A stretch of 42,913 nucleotides of DNA from Oscillospiraceae bacterium (GCA_902767915.1 CACXJE010000008.1:1-42913), one strand, 5' to 3'. Positions 1-8,398 are shown, counted from the first letter of the stretch. A program made the numbers and translations. Notes: generated from the letters alone by a model not told the origin.

Positions 1-501
1 AACCGCCTGCTTCACAGAAGCCTCATCCACGCAGCGGGGATCCTTCCGCAGCCGGCTCAGAACCCGCAGCACGTTTCCGTCCACCGCCGGGGTGGGCAGA
101 TCGAAGCAGATGGAGCAGATCGCCCCGGCGGTGTAGTCGCCGATGCCCTTGAGCTTCCGGACAGCGTCGTAATCCCGGGGGAAGACGCCACTGTGGTCCG
201 CCATGATCTGCTTGGCGGCTGCCTGGAGATTCCGGACTCTGGCGTAGTAGCCCAGGCCCTCCCAGAGCTTGTGCAGCAAATCCGGGTCCGCCTCCGCCAA
301 GGCCGCGATATCCGGAACGGCAGCCAGAAACCGGGAATAATAGCCCTTCACAGCCTCCACCCGGGTCTGCTGCAGCATGATCTCCGAGAGCCAGACGTGA
401 TAGGGCTCCGGATCCCTCCGCCAGGGCAGGTCCCGGGCGTTGGCGGAATACCAGGGAAACAGAAGCGCTGAAAGGGATTCCGGCAGCGGGCCAGGGTCCA
501 T
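1..501 (-). CDS. mutY: A/G-specific adenine DNA glycosylase MutY, N-terminal part
   Basis: Removes adenine mispaired with 8-oxoguanine or G in base-excision repair. The 167 codons visible are the N-terminal half of a protein usually about 350 residues long; the C-terminal FeS and NUDIX-like parts lie beyond the left edge. Family marks are the catalytic SEIMLQQTRVE segment (Glu near residue 41), the helix-hairpin-helix LKGIGDYTAGAI and the catalytic Asp in VDGNVLRVLSRL. The start at 501 is preceded by GGAGGAATTTGA on the minus strand and by a good promoter at 535-563. It is divergent from the MFS transporter gene. Identification is firm; only completeness is unknown. Confidence 0.93.
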   Translation of the reverse strand, partial: MDPGPLPESLSALLFPWYSANARDLPWRRDPEPYHVWLSEIMLQQTRVEAVKGYYSRFLAAVPDIAALAEADPDLLHKLWEGLGYYARVRNLQAAAKQIMADHSGVFPRDYDAVRKLKGIGDYTAGAICSICFDLPTPAVDGNVLRVLSRLRKDPRCVDEASVKQAV

Positions 502-534
502 TCAAATTCCTCCTTCCCGGGTTTGTTCCAGCCT

Positions 535-563
535 ATTGTAATACAGAAAAGGAAATCTGTCAA
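535..563 (-). promoter_or_regulatory. sigma-A promoter of mutY
   Basis: On the minus strand TTGACA (558-563) and TACAAT (535-540) are separated by exactly 17 nt, 34 nt upstream of the mutY start. Confidence 0.75.
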
Positions 564-659
564 ATTATAAAAATAATTGGTGCAATTTTTCGAATTATGA
601 TATATAATAAAAAAAACATGAGAATCGACAGACCAGAAACAAAGAGGGGTTGCATTATT

Positions 660-2333
660 ATGAACCTGAATTATAAGCGTACAATTTGCGTGGGCTTTGC
701 GTTTTTCCTGATCTGCGCCTTCTGGCAGGCCTATGATAACACCATCCCGCTGATTTTGACCAACAAATTCGGCCTTTCCCAGTTCTGGTCCGGCGTGATC
801 ATGGCGCTGGATAATGTGCTGGCGCTGTTTATGCTGCCGCTGTTCGGCGCGATCTCCGACAAGTGCAATCATCGCCTGGGCAGACGGACTCCCTTTATCC
901 TGGTTGGTACCATTCTGGCGGCTGTTGCCTTTGTGGGTCTGTCCCTGGTTGACAACGCCCAGCTGAAGAACATCTCCAAGGTCTCCAAGATTGACGATCC
1001 TGCGGCCCTGGTGGAAATCTATCAGTCCGAGCAGGATACGGAGCTCCAGATGCCCGACAGCACAAAGTTCGTGCTGGGCAAGACCTTCACCGAGGAGGAA
1101 TTCAAGCGTATTCCCGCTGAGCTGATCCTGGAAAACGGCGTTCTGAAGGAATACCGGCTGGACGAAAACGGCAAGCCCGTGGAGGACGCACCGGAATATT
1201 TGCTGGCTGCCCGCTTCAATAATTCCGAGCGCGACAAAGCCATGTCCCATAAAGAAGGGAAGACCTTCACCAACCCCCACTACACCGATTACGTGGTCCC
1301 CGCCAGACAGGCATACGCCTGGAGCACCACCACCCACAGCACGACCCCGCTGATCTTCTTCGTTCTGATTCTGCTGGTCGTTCTGATCTCCATGTCCATC
1401 TTCCGCAGTCCCGCCGTGGCCCTGATGCCCGACGTGACCATCAAGCCCCTGCGGTCCAAGGCAAATGCCGTGATCAATCTGATGGGCAGCGCCGGCGGTA
1501 TTCTGGTGCTGGTGCTGGGCATGGTGTTCGCCACCAGCTCCGTCCGGCATTCTCTTATGAGCTACACCGGCTATTTCGGCGTGATCGCCGGGATCATGCT
1601 GCTGTCGCTTCTGATCTTCAAGCTGACGGTGAACGAGCCCCGGTTCGTCCGCCAGATGGAGCAGGACAGCGCCAGGTTCGGCATCGACGAGGGCGGGGAG
1701 GCGGACGGCTCCGGCAGCCGCAGACTCTCCAAGGGTGAGCGCCGCTCCCTGTTCTTCCTGCTGGCCTCCATCGTGCTCTGGTTCATGGGCTATAACGCCA
1801 TTACATCCAAGTATTCCGTATACGCCAGCAACGTGCTGCATAAGGACTACAACCTGACGCTGATCATCGCCCAGGCCGCCGCCATTATCTCCTATCTGCC
1901 TGTGGGCCTGCTGGCCTCCAAGGTCGGCAGAAAGAAGACCATCCTGGCCGGCGTGGTGATGCTGACCACCGCCTTCGGCGTCGCCTGCTTCCTGTCGGAA
2001 TCCACCCCCACCATGCTGATGAACGCCATGTTCGCCCTTGCCGGCATCGGCTGGGCCACCATCAACGTCAACTCCTTCCCTATGGTGGTGGAGCTCTGCA
2101 AGGGCGGCAACGTGGGCAAGTACACCGGCTTCTACTACACCGCCAGCATGGCTGCCCAGACCGTGACGCCGCTGTTCTCCGGCTACCTGATGGATCAGTT
2201 CGGCATGAACACCCTGTTCCCCTACGCGACGATCTTCGCCGCCCTTGCCTTTACAACCATGCTCTTTGTTATGCACGGCGATAACAAGCCCATTGCAAAA
2301 AAGGGCCTGGAAGCCCTGGATGTGGAGGATTAA
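660..2333 (+). CDS. MFS/GPH-type transporter with large extracellular insertion
   Basis: Predicted 557-residue polytopic membrane transporter. The N-terminal half shows an MFS/GPH-like layout: TM1 (about residues 8-30), TM2, a cytoplasmic loop with motif A-like DKCNHRLGRRTP, and TM3 ending near residue 97. Then comes a charged, soluble stretch of about 125 residues before TM4 (around residue 225), which topology places outside the cell; most relatives have only a short loop here. The C-terminal half carries six further helices and a second motif A-like SKVGRKKT. The start at 660 follows GAGGGG with 10-nt spacing; the frame is open from 597 but that stretch overlaps the -10 region. The GDPD gene follows 3 nt later, so the two are probably co-transcribed. 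Substrate cannot be assigned; a sugar or glycoside is a guess from the GPH resemblance. Confidence 0.85.
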   Translation: MNLNYKRTICVGFAFFLICAFWQAYDNTIPLILTNKFGLSQFWSGVIMALDNVLALFMLPLFGAISDKCNHRLGRRTPFILVGTILAAVAFVGLSLVDNAQLKNISKVSKIDDPAALVEIYQSEQDTELQMPDSTKFVLGKTFTEEEFKRIPAELILENGVLKEYRLDENGKPVEDAPEYLLAARFNNSERDKAMSHKEGKTFTNPHYTDYVVPARQAYAWSTTTHSTTPLIFFVLILLVVLISMSIFRSPAVALMPDVTIKPLRSKANAVINLMGSAGGILVLVLGMVFATSSVRHSLMSYTGYFGVIAGIMLLSLLIFKLTVNEPRFVRQMEQDSARFGIDEGGEADGSGSRRLSKGERRSLFFLLASIVLWFMGYNAITSKYSVYASNVLHKDYNLTLIIAQAAAIISYLPVGLLASKVGRKKTILAGVVMLTTAFGVACFLSESTPTMLMNAMFALAGIGWATINVNSFPMVVELCKGGNVGKYTGFYYTASMAAQTVTPLFSGYLMDQFGMNTLFPYATIFAALAFTTMLFVMHGDNKPIAKKGLEALDVED

Positions 2334-2336
2334 CTC

Positions 2337-3179
2337 ATGGTATTTCTGAAAATCTTATTGATCCTGGATCTGATTGCCCTCGTGCTTGCGGTATTATTCG
2401 TCCTGGGCATGATGACCAAACGGAAGCCCAAGAACGGATTCTACGGCCGCCTGGGTGACTACCACTATGCCCATCGGGGCCTGCACGCCATCAGCGCCGG
2501 GATCCCGGAAAACTCCCTGCGGGCCTTCCGGCTGGCCGCCAACAACGGCTTCGGCGCGGAGCTGGACGTCCACATGAGCCGGGACGGCCGCCTTGTGATC
2601 ATGCACGACGAAAACATGAAGCGCACCACCGGCGTCAACGCCAACATCGGCGCTGTGACCACCCAGGTGCTGAGCCAGCTGACCCTGGAGGGCACCAAGG
2701 AGAAGGTGCCCTATCTGGAGGAGGTTCTCCCCCTGTTTGTGGGCAAGACCCCGCTGCTCATCGAGCTGAAGTCGGAAAACAACAACCACGTGGAGCTCAC
2801 CAGAAAGGTGACCAACCTGCTCAAGCAGTATCCGGACCTGGATTATATGATCGAATCCTTTGATCCCCGGGTGCTTCGCTGGCTGAAAAAGCACCGCCCC
2901 GACATCGTCCGGGGCCAGCTTTCCTGCGACTTCTTCAAGGAACCCAAGGAGCTGAATATTTTCCAGCGGTTCTTCCTGACCAATATGCTGTTTAACTTCC
3001 TTACGAAGCCGGATTTTATCGCCTACAAGTATGAGGACCGCTACAGTCTGGCTCCCGGCCTTTGCAAAAAGATCTGGGGCTCCCAGATGTTCTGGTGGGT
3101 CGTCCGCAGCCAGGATGCGGCAAACGAGCTGATGGAGCAGGACAGCATGATTATTTTCGAGGGCTTTGCGGCAAAATAA
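2337..3179 (+). CDS. Membrane-anchored glycerophosphodiester phosphodiesterase (GDPD family)
   Basis: 280 residues. Residues 1-25 form one hydrophobic anchor, followed by a GDPD TIM-barrel domain. Catalytic motifs are visible in order: YAHRGLH (first His), GIPENS, the metal ligands of GAELDVH, and DGRLVIMHDENMKRTTG (second His); later LLIELKSE supplies another acidic ligand. Family members hydrolyse glycerophosphodiesters to glycerol-3-phosphate and an alcohol. The gene begins 3 nt after the transporter stop with its GGAGG inside the transporter's last codons, so translation is probably coupled. A role in processing lipid or teichoic-acid debris is inference. Confidence 0.88.
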   Translation: MVFLKILLILDLIALVLAVLFVLGMMTKRKPKNGFYGRLGDYHYAHRGLHAISAGIPENSLRAFRLAANNGFGAELDVHMSRDGRLVIMHDENMKRTTGVNANIGAVTTQVLSQLTLEGTKEKVPYLEEVLPLFVGKTPLLIELKSENNNHVELTRKVTNLLKQYPDLDYMIESFDPRVLRWLKKHRPDIVRGQLSCDFFKEPKELNIFQRFFLTNMLFNFLTKPDFIAYKYEDRYSLAPGLCKKIWGSQMFWWVVRSQDAANELMEQDSMIIFEGFAAK

Positions 3180-3187
3180 AGTAATAC

Positions 3188-3216
3188 TTGATTTTTCGGA
3201 AAAAACCGATTATAAT
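3188..3216 (+). promoter_or_regulatory. sigma-A promoter of the DUF1858 gene
   Basis: TTGATT (3188-3193) and TATAAT (3211-3216) with a 17-nt spacer, just after the GDPD stop. Confidence 0.75.
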
Positions 3217-3246
3217 CACGGAAAATCAACAAAGGAGGCCGATACT

Positions 3247-3456
3247 ATGGCAAAGATTGAAAAGGATACCATCATTGGCGACGTGCTGGACATCGCTCCG
3301 GAAACCGCCCCCCTGTTTATGGCCATCGGCATGCATTGTCTGGGCTGCCCCGCTTCCCGGGGTGAGACCGTTGAGGAAGCCTGCATGGTTCACGGCGTGG
3401 ACGTCGACGAGTTTTTGAAGCATCTCAATGCCTTTGACGAGGCAAAGGAGCAGTAA
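3247..3456 (+). CDS. DUF1858 domain protein (redox disulfide type)
   Basis: 69-residue cytoplasmic protein made of a single DUF1858 domain, of the type found alone or fused to hybrid-cluster proteins. The hallmark is MHCLGCPAS, a CxxC pair in the middle of the domain, thought to be a redox-active disulfide. The start at 3247 has a perfect AAAGGAGG ribosome site; a frame open from 3166 is not used because it would precede the promoter's transcription start. It has its own promoter and terminator, so it is a monocistron. Electron partners are unknown. Confidence 0.85.
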   Translation: MAKIEKDTIIGDVLDIAPETAPLFMAIGMHCLGCPASRGETVEEACMVHGVDVDEFLKHLNAFDEAKEQ

Positions 3457-3469
3457 TCACAATTGCGAA

Positions 3470-3492
3470 GGGGCGCTTCATGCGCCCCTTTT
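3470..3492 (+). terminator. Rho-independent terminator
   Basis: GGGGCGC, loop TTCAT, GCGCCCC, then TTTTCTG; ends the DUF1858 transcript. Confidence 0.85.
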
Positions 3493-3519
3493 CTGTGTTT
3501 TGGAGCGTGGGTTCTATCT

Positions 3520-4947
3520 ATGAGTAAAAGCGGCACCGAGCTGCGACAGGAAAAGTTTGTCCGTATGACGACGACGCCTGTCCGAAAGCTGATCCTGAAA
3601 TTATCCGTCCCGACGATCGCCAGTATGATGGTCACGGCCATGTATAACCTGGCCGATACATACTTTGTCAGCTCCCTCGGGGGCTACGAGAGCACCTGCG
3701 CCATTGCGGCGGTCTCCGTATCCCTGTCTGTGATGGCGCTGATCCAGGCGGTGGGCTTCTTTGTGGGGCAGGGCTCCGCCAACTACGTCTCCCGGGCACT
3801 GGGCCGAAAGGACGTGTTCAAGGCCTCTGAAATGGTGGCCACCGGCTTTGTCTGCGCCTTGATCCTGGGTCTTCTGATTGCGGGCCTGGGTGAGATTTTC
3901 GTCCGTCCCATCGCCATCTTCCTGGGCGCGGCAAAGGAGGACAAGGCCTTCCTGTCCCCCACGGTGGATTATCTCCGCTGGATTTTCCTGGCCGCCCCCT
4001 TTATGACCTGCTCCTTTGCCCTGAACAATCAGCTCCGGTTCCAGGGCAACGCCGCCTACGGCATGGTGGGCGTGGTCAGCGGCGCCGTATTGAACGTGGG
4101 CCTGGACCCGCTGTTTATCCACGGCTTCCACATGGGGGCCGAGGGCGCGGCGCTGGCAACCGCCATCAGCCAGTGCGTGGGCTTCCTGGTCCTGCTGGCG
4201 GGCACCTTCCGGGGGGATAACCTCCGGATCCATCTGAAACGGGCCCGCTTTACCGGCGAGAATTTCTATCTGATCCTGCAGGGCGGCCTGCCCTCTCTGC
4301 TGCGGCAGGGCTGCGCAGCGGTTTCCGTCACGGTTCTGAACCGGGTTGCCGGTTCCGTGGGCGCCGCGGATCCCGCCATCGGCCGGGCCGCGCTGATCGC
4401 CTCCTTCGGTCTGGTCAGCAAGATCATGATGATCATCAACAACGTCATCATCGGCCTTGGCCAGGGCTATCAGCCGGTTTGCGGCTTCAATTACGGGGCG
4501 GGACTCTACAGCCGGGTCCGGCAGGCCTTCTGGTTTTTGGTGAAGGCCGTGGCCTGCTGGTGCGGGATCGTGATCATCCTGGGGGAAATCTTCGCCCCCA
4601 CGGTGGTCAATCTGTTCCGGGACGCGGAGCCCACCGTAAAACGGCTTGCCGTCACAATTCTTCGGTTCCAGTGCGCCGCCTGCTTTGTCAACTGCTGGGT
4701 GGTGCCCTCCAATATGACCCAGCAGACCATGGGCTGGATGGGCAGCGCTTCCATCCTGGCCATGGCCCGGCAGGGCCTGTTTATGGTGCCGATGGTGCTG
4801 CTGCTGTCCCACTTCTTCGGCCTCTTCGGCCTGCAAATTGCCCAGCCGGTCAGTGACCTTTTGACCCTCTGCCTGGCAATCCCGCTGCAGATCCGGGTAC
4901 TGCGGCATCTGAATCAGCCGGATCGGCCCTCTGCGGTCCGGTCCTGA
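3520..4947 (+). CDS. MATE family efflux transporter
   Basis: 475 residues with twelve hydrophobic segments. The MATE/MatE signature is clear in PVRKLILKLSVPTIASMM, YNLADTYFVSSLGG and, in the second half, GQGYQPVCGFNYGAG. Proteins of this family export drugs or metabolites using H+ or Na+ gradients across the cytoplasmic membrane. The start at 3520 is chosen because the terminator of the previous gene lies in the upstream open frame; its ribosome site (GGAG, 14 nt away) is weak and an in-frame ATG at 3565 is possible. trmK follows 17 nt after the stop. Substrate unknown. Confidence 0.88.
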   Translation: MSKSGTELRQEKFVRMTTTPVRKLILKLSVPTIASMMVTAMYNLADTYFVSSLGGYESTCAIAAVSVSLSVMALIQAVGFFVGQGSANYVSRALGRKDVFKASEMVATGFVCALILGLLIAGLGEIFVRPIAIFLGAAKEDKAFLSPTVDYLRWIFLAAPFMTCSFALNNQLRFQGNAAYGMVGVVSGAVLNVGLDPLFIHGFHMGAEGAALATAISQCVGFLVLLAGTFRGDNLRIHLKRARFTGENFYLILQGGLPSLLRQGCAAVSVTVLNRVAGSVGAADPAIGRAALIASFGLVSKIMMIINNVIIGLGQGYQPVCGFNYGAGLYSRVRQAFWFLVKAVACWCGIVIILGEIFAPTVVNLFRDAEPTVKRLAVTILRFQCAACFVNCWVVPSNMTQQTMGWMGSASILAMARQGLFMVPMVLLLSHFFGLFGLQIAQPVSDLLTLCLAIPLQIRVLRHLNQPDRPSAVRS

Positions 4948-4964
4948 ACCCTTCGGAGGAATCT

Positions 4965-5663
4965 ATGAAGCTTCCCATCTCCAATCGCCTGCTGAAATGC
5001 GCGGAGCTGATCCCCGCCTGCGATACCGTTGCCGACGTGGGGACGGATCATGGCTATCTGGGCATCTGGCTGCTGCAAAAGGGCCGGTGCAGGCGGGTCA
5101 TTGCCTCCGATCTGCGGGCCAAGCCCCTGGATTCCGCCAGGAAAAACGCGGCGCTCTACGGAGTCGACGACAGAATGACCTTTTTGCAGTCTGACGGGCT
5201 GCGGGAATTCATCCCCGGCTCCTTCCAAACCCTGGTGCTGGCCGGCATGGGGGGCGATCTGATCTCCGGAATTCTGGAGGAGGCCTCCTGGCTGGAGGGG
5301 GGCGCGTACAGGCTGATCCTGCAGCCCCAGTCCGCAGCCAATGATCTGCGCAGGTTTTTGGGAGAGCGGCTCTGGTCCATCGACCGGGAGGTTTTGGTGC
5401 GGGACGGACACTTTCTCTATTCCATTCTCTCGGTCAGCCCCGAAAAGGGGAGACTGCTGACCCCGGGGGAGCAGTATGTGTCTCCGGCCCTGCGGCGGGA
5501 GCAGGATCCGCTGTTTCCGGACTATCTGGCAAGAATGATTCGCGCCCTGGAGCTTACGGTCTCCGGCATCACCCAAAGCACCGATCCGGCGGATCGGGTG
5601 CGGGCCGCCTATTACCGGGCCGCCCTGGGGGAGGTTCGGGGCTTGGAAAGGAGTATGACATGA
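4965..5663 (+). CDS. trmK: tRNA (adenine(22)-N1)-methyltransferase
   Basis: 232 residues, the normal length for TrmK/COG2384. The SAM-binding Rossmann fold shows ADVGTDHGYLGIWLL (motif I), VIASDL (motif II) and VLAGMGGDLI, the family's distinctive motif IV region. The enzyme methylates N1 of adenine 22 in the D-arm of some bacterial tRNAs. The ribosome site is CGGAGGAATCT before the ATG. It overlaps the next gene by 4 nt (ATGA), a pairing of trmK with a Nif3-family gene that is common in Firmicutes. Confidence 0.93.
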   Translation: MKLPISNRLLKCAELIPACDTVADVGTDHGYLGIWLLQKGRCRRVIASDLRAKPLDSARKNAALYGVDDRMTFLQSDGLREFIPGSFQTLVLAGMGGDLISGILEEASWLEGGAYRLILQPQSAANDLRRFLGERLWSIDREVLVRDGHFLYSILSVSPEKGRLLTPGEQYVSPALRREQDPLFPDYLARMIRALELTVSGITQSTDPADRVRAAYYRAALGEVRGLERSMT

Positions 5664-6427
5664 CGGTACAAGCTGTTTTGGATTATTTGTGGACCCTTTG
5701 CCCGGCCTCCTATAAGGAGTCCTGGGACAATGTGGGCCTTCTGCTGGGCCGGGCAGCGCAGAATGTGGAAAAGGCCTTGATCTCCCTGGATTTGACGGAA
5801 GGGGTCGCAAGGGAGGCCGCAGACCTGGGCTGTCGGCTGATCGTCACCCATCATCCGGCAATCTTCAAGGGTGAAAAGCATATTGTGGACACGGATCCCC
5901 TCACGGAACCGGAGCTGTTCTGCCTGGAAAACCGGATCGCCGTGATCTCCATGCATACGAATCTGGACTGTGCCCCCGGCGGCGTGAACGACGTGCTGGC
6001 GGAGGCGCTGGGATTGCGGGAGGTCTCCGTCCTGGAGGACGGGGTGAACCCCGGCCTGGTGCGCTGCGGCCGGGTGGAGCAGCAGCCGCTTTCGGCGTTT
6101 GCGGCCTTTGTGAAGAAGCAGCTTCGCTGCCCCGGCCTGCGGTTTGTGGACGCCGGGAAGCCGGTTGAGAAGGTTGCGGTGGGGGGCGGCTCCTGCTTTG
6201 ATTTCGCCGAGCTGGCCCTTGCAGCCGGCTGTGACACCTTTGTCACCAGCGATATCAAGTATCATCAATTTCTGGAGGCCTATGCAAGAGGACTGAATCT
6301 GATCGACGCGGGCCATTTCGAGACCGAGGACCCGGTGATGACGGTTCTGATGGCCAAGCTTCAATCAGAATTCCCCGGCATTTCCTGGATCCGCTCCGGG
6401 CATTCGGATTATATTCAGTATTTGTAA
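5660..6427 (+). CDS. Nif3-like dinuclear metal centre hexameric protein
   Basis: 255 residues, the short form of the Nif3/YqfO (COG0327) family without the central PII-like insert. Metal-ligand motifs are IVTHHPAIFKGEKH (two His), MHTNLDCAPGGVND (His and Asp) and, near the C-terminus, DAGHFETEDPV (His and Glu). Members form toroidal hexamers and are sometimes annotated as GTP cyclohydrolase I type 2, but the reaction is not generally established. Translation is coupled to trmK by an ATGA overlap. Confidence 0.9.
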   Translation: MTVQAVLDYLWTLCPASYKESWDNVGLLLGRAAQNVEKALISLDLTEGVAREAADLGCRLIVTHHPAIFKGEKHIVDTDPLTEPELFCLENRIAVISMHTNLDCAPGGVNDVLAEALGLREVSVLEDGVNPGLVRCGRVEQQPLSAFAAFVKKQLRCPGLRFVDAGKPVEKVAVGGGSCFDFAELALAAGCDTFVTSDIKYHQFLEAYARGLNLIDAGHFETEDPVMTVLMAKLQSEFPGISWIRSGHSDYIQYL

Positions 6428-6434
6428 AAAAACC

Positions 6435-6463
6435 TTGCACAATTCAGAATCCTGTGATAGAAT
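6435..6463 (+). promoter_or_regulatory. sigma-A promoter of the yebC-family gene
   Basis: TTGCAC (6435-6440), 17-nt spacer, TAGAAT (6458-6463), preceded by an A-run. Confidence 0.7.
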
Positions 6464-6498
6464 ATTTCAGTTAAAACAAACAGAAGGGATGAAAATTC

Positions 6499-7233
6499 AT
6501 GTCCGGACATTCCAAGTGGCATAATATTCAGAAGACCAAGGGCGCTCAGGACGCCAAGCGTGCTGCCGCGTTCACCAAGATTGCAAAGGAAATGATCGTC
6601 GCCGTGAAGGAAGGCGGCGGCTCCACCGACCCCAACAACAACTCCCGCCTTGCCACCGTCATCACCAAGGCCAAGGCCGCCAACATGCCTAATGACAACA
6701 TCAAGCGTGTGCTGGATCGGGCTGCCGGCGCCGGTCAGGGCGACAATTACGAATCCATCACCTATGAAGGCTACGGCCCCAGCGGCGTGGCGGTCATTGT
6801 GGAAACCATGACCGACTCCCGGAACCGTACCGCGGGCAACGTCCGCCACCATTTCGACAAGTTCGGCGGCAACATGGGCGCCTCCGGCTGCGTGGCCTGG
6901 AACTTCACCAAGAAGGGTGTTCTGGTCATCGACAACGAGGACGAGGACTACGAAGAGGACGAGGTCATGATGGACGCTTTGGAAGCCGGCGCCGCCGACT
7001 TCGAGCCCGACGGCAGCGTGTTCACCATCTACACCGAGCCCGACGACTTCAATGCCGTTGCCGACGCCCTGGGCAAGAAGTACACCTTCGTTTCCGCCCA
7101 AATCGAGCAGGTTCCCAATGAGTACAAGAAGCTGGAAAATGAAGACGATATCAAGATGATGGAAAAGCTCATCGACGCCTTCGAAGAGGACGACGACGTG
7201 CAGAACGTCTGGCACAACTGGGATCAGGACTGA
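6499..7233 (+). CDS. YebC/PmpR family regulatory protein
   Basis: 244 residues, full length. The N-terminus MSGHSKWHNIQ is diagnostic for the YebC/TACO1 family, as are AANMPNDNIKRV and ESITYEGYGPSGVA. Members bind DNA as regulators, and some assist translation of proline-rich stretches; which applies here cannot be told. The central part (about residues 150-165) is strikingly acidic, a usual property of the family. It has its own promoter and terminator. Confidence 0.93.
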   Translation: MSGHSKWHNIQKTKGAQDAKRAAAFTKIAKEMIVAVKEGGGSTDPNNNSRLATVITKAKAANMPNDNIKRVLDRAAGAGQGDNYESITYEGYGPSGVAVIVETMTDSRNRTAGNVRHHFDKFGGNMGASGCVAWNFTKKGVLVIDNEDEDYEEDEVMMDALEAGAADFEPDGSVFTIYTEPDDFNAVADALGKKYTFVSAQIEQVPNEYKKLENEDDIKMMEKLIDAFEEDDDVQNVWHNWDQD

Positions 7234-7246
7234 TCCTCCGGCTGCG

Positions 7247-7277
7247 AAAAACCACCCTTGCGAAAAGGGTGGTTTTT
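7247..7277 (+). terminator. Rho-independent terminator
   Basis: Perfect 13-bp stem AAAAACCACCCTT / AAGGGTGGTTTTT around loop GCGAA, with the T-run inside the stem. Confidence 0.9.
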
Positions 7278-7300
7278 CTTAGAGGAAAGGAACTACGATC

Positions 7301-8131
7301 GTGAAAGAAATCAAATTGATCGCCCTGGACATGGACGGCACCCTGCTGACCACGGATAAGCGACTGACAGAGGAAAACCGGTCCGCTTTGCAAAGAGCCG
7401 CGGAGGCCGGTATTGAAATCGTGCCCGCTACGGGCCGGTATTACGACGCGATTCCGGAGCCTGTACGGACGCTGCCCTTTCTCCACTATGCCATCACCAT
7501 CAACGGGGCCCAGATCTATGATATCCGAAATCAGCGGGTGCTCTCCCGGGCGGAGCTGCCCTGTGAGACCGCGATCCGGCTCATGGAATATTTCGATACC
7601 CTGCCGGTGCTCTACGATTGCTATCAGGACAACCGGGGCTGGATCTCGGAGAGCCTCCAGGCAAAGGCCGCCCAGTTTGCCAGGACCAAGCCGGTGCTGG
7701 ATATGCTGGAAAAGATCCGGATTCCCGTGCCGGAGCTGAAGGCCCACATTCGGGAGCAGGGGAGAAGCGTCCAGAAGGTGATGGCCTTCTTCCGGGACGA
7801 GACTGTCCGGCAGCAGGCCCGGGACTATTTGGCAAAGTACTTCCCGGAGACGGCGGTCTCCTCCTCGGTGGAGAACAATCTGGAGATAAATGCTTCCCTT
7901 GCCAACAAGGGGAATGCGCTGAAGCTCCTTGCGGACCTGCTGGGCATCCCTATGGCCCAGACCATGGCCTTCGGGGACGATCTGAACGACGCGACCATGC
8001 TGCGGGCAGCGGGGATCGGCGTGGCCATGGGCAACGCCACCCCGGCAGCGCTGGCGGCGGCCGATGTGCAAACCGCCTCCTGCGACGAGAGCGGCGTAGC
8101 CGCCGCAATCCGCAGTCTGCTTGGAATATGA
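7301..8131 (+). CDS. Cof-type HAD superfamily phosphatase
   Basis: 276 residues. HAD motif I is ALDMDGTLL near the N-terminus, motif II falls in VPATGRYY, motif III is the Lys of NKGNALKLL, and motif IV is AFGDDLNDATML. The layout with a large C2 cap between motifs II and III is typical of Cof-type sugar phosphatases such as YidA. It starts at a GTG with AGAGGAAAGG 10 nt upstream. The physiological substrate cannot be read from sequence. Confidence 0.88.
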   Translation: MKEIKLIALDMDGTLLTTDKRLTEENRSALQRAAEAGIEIVPATGRYYDAIPEPVRTLPFLHYAITINGAQIYDIRNQRVLSRAELPCETAIRLMEYFDTLPVLYDCYQDNRGWISESLQAKAAQFARTKPVLDMLEKIRIPVPELKAHIREQGRSVQKVMAFFRDETVRQQARDYLAKYFPETAVSSSVENNLEINASLANKGNALKLLADLLGIPMAQTMAFGDDLNDATMLRAAGIGVAMGNATPAALAAADVQTASCDESGVAAAIRSLLGI

Positions 8132-8154
8132 AAAAATCCTCCCATTCTATGACA

Positions 8155-8183
8155 ATACCCGAAGGCCTGACGCCTTCGGGTAT
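8155..8183 (+). terminator. 12-bp hairpin after the HAD gene, lacking a U-tract
   Basis: ATACCCGAAGGC, loop CTGAC, GCCTTCGGGTAT is a perfect stem but is followed by ATCAAAAG rather than a T-run, so it may be a weak terminator or an mRNA-stabilising hairpin. Confidence 0.55.
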
Positions 8184-8211
8184 ATCAAAAGAAGAAAGGA
8201 GGAATGAAAAA

Positions 8212-8241
8212 ATGAAAACATCTTACGTGCTTTTATTATAA
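8212..8241 (+). CDS. Possible 9-residue peptide ORF MKTSYVLLL
   Basis: An AAAGGAGG Shine-Dalgarno sequence sits 9 nt before an ATG that opens only nine codons, ending in TAA. An earlier ATG at 8204 opens a three-codon frame. The ORF lies in a markedly AT-rich stretch between the HAD hairpin and the clpB promoter. Nothing downstream is in an obvious coupled arrangement. It may be a leader peptide, a gene remnant or chance. Confidence 0.25.
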   Translation: MKTSYVLLL

Positions 8242-8329
8242 AACCCAATTATTAAATTTGTAAGAGGTTTAATATTACAAAAATATTAAGTTAACATAAA
8301 TTCTAAAATATAAAATTTTTGTGACCTGC

Positions 8330-8358
8330 TTGACTTTTTTACCAATCGGGTATATGAT
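8330..8358 (+). promoter_or_regulatory. sigma-A promoter of clpB
   Basis: TTGACT (8330-8335), 17-nt spacer, TATGAT (8353-8358); the CIRCE operator begins 14 nt downstream, overlapping the expected transcription start. Confidence 0.85.
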
Positions 8359-8371
8359 GTGGACAAAGAGG

Positions 8372-8398
8372 TTAGCACTCTATTGATGCGAGTGCTAA
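8372..8398 (+). promoter_or_regulatory. CIRCE element (HrcA operator)
   Basis: Perfect TTAGCACTC-N9-GAGTGCTAA, the conserved binding site of the heat-shock repressor HrcA. It places clpB under HrcA control; no ctsR-type site is seen nearby. Confidence 0.97.

Noticed and set aside
348..2276. 642-residue minus-strand frame opposite the MFS transporter
   Set aside because: Antisense shadow of a GC-rich gene; low-complexity His/Gly/Gln composition and no ribosome site. Its last part is MutY sequence in the wrong frame.
3601..4908. 435-residue minus-strand frame opposite the MATE gene
   Set aside because: Antisense shadow with atypical His/Gln/Asp-rich composition.
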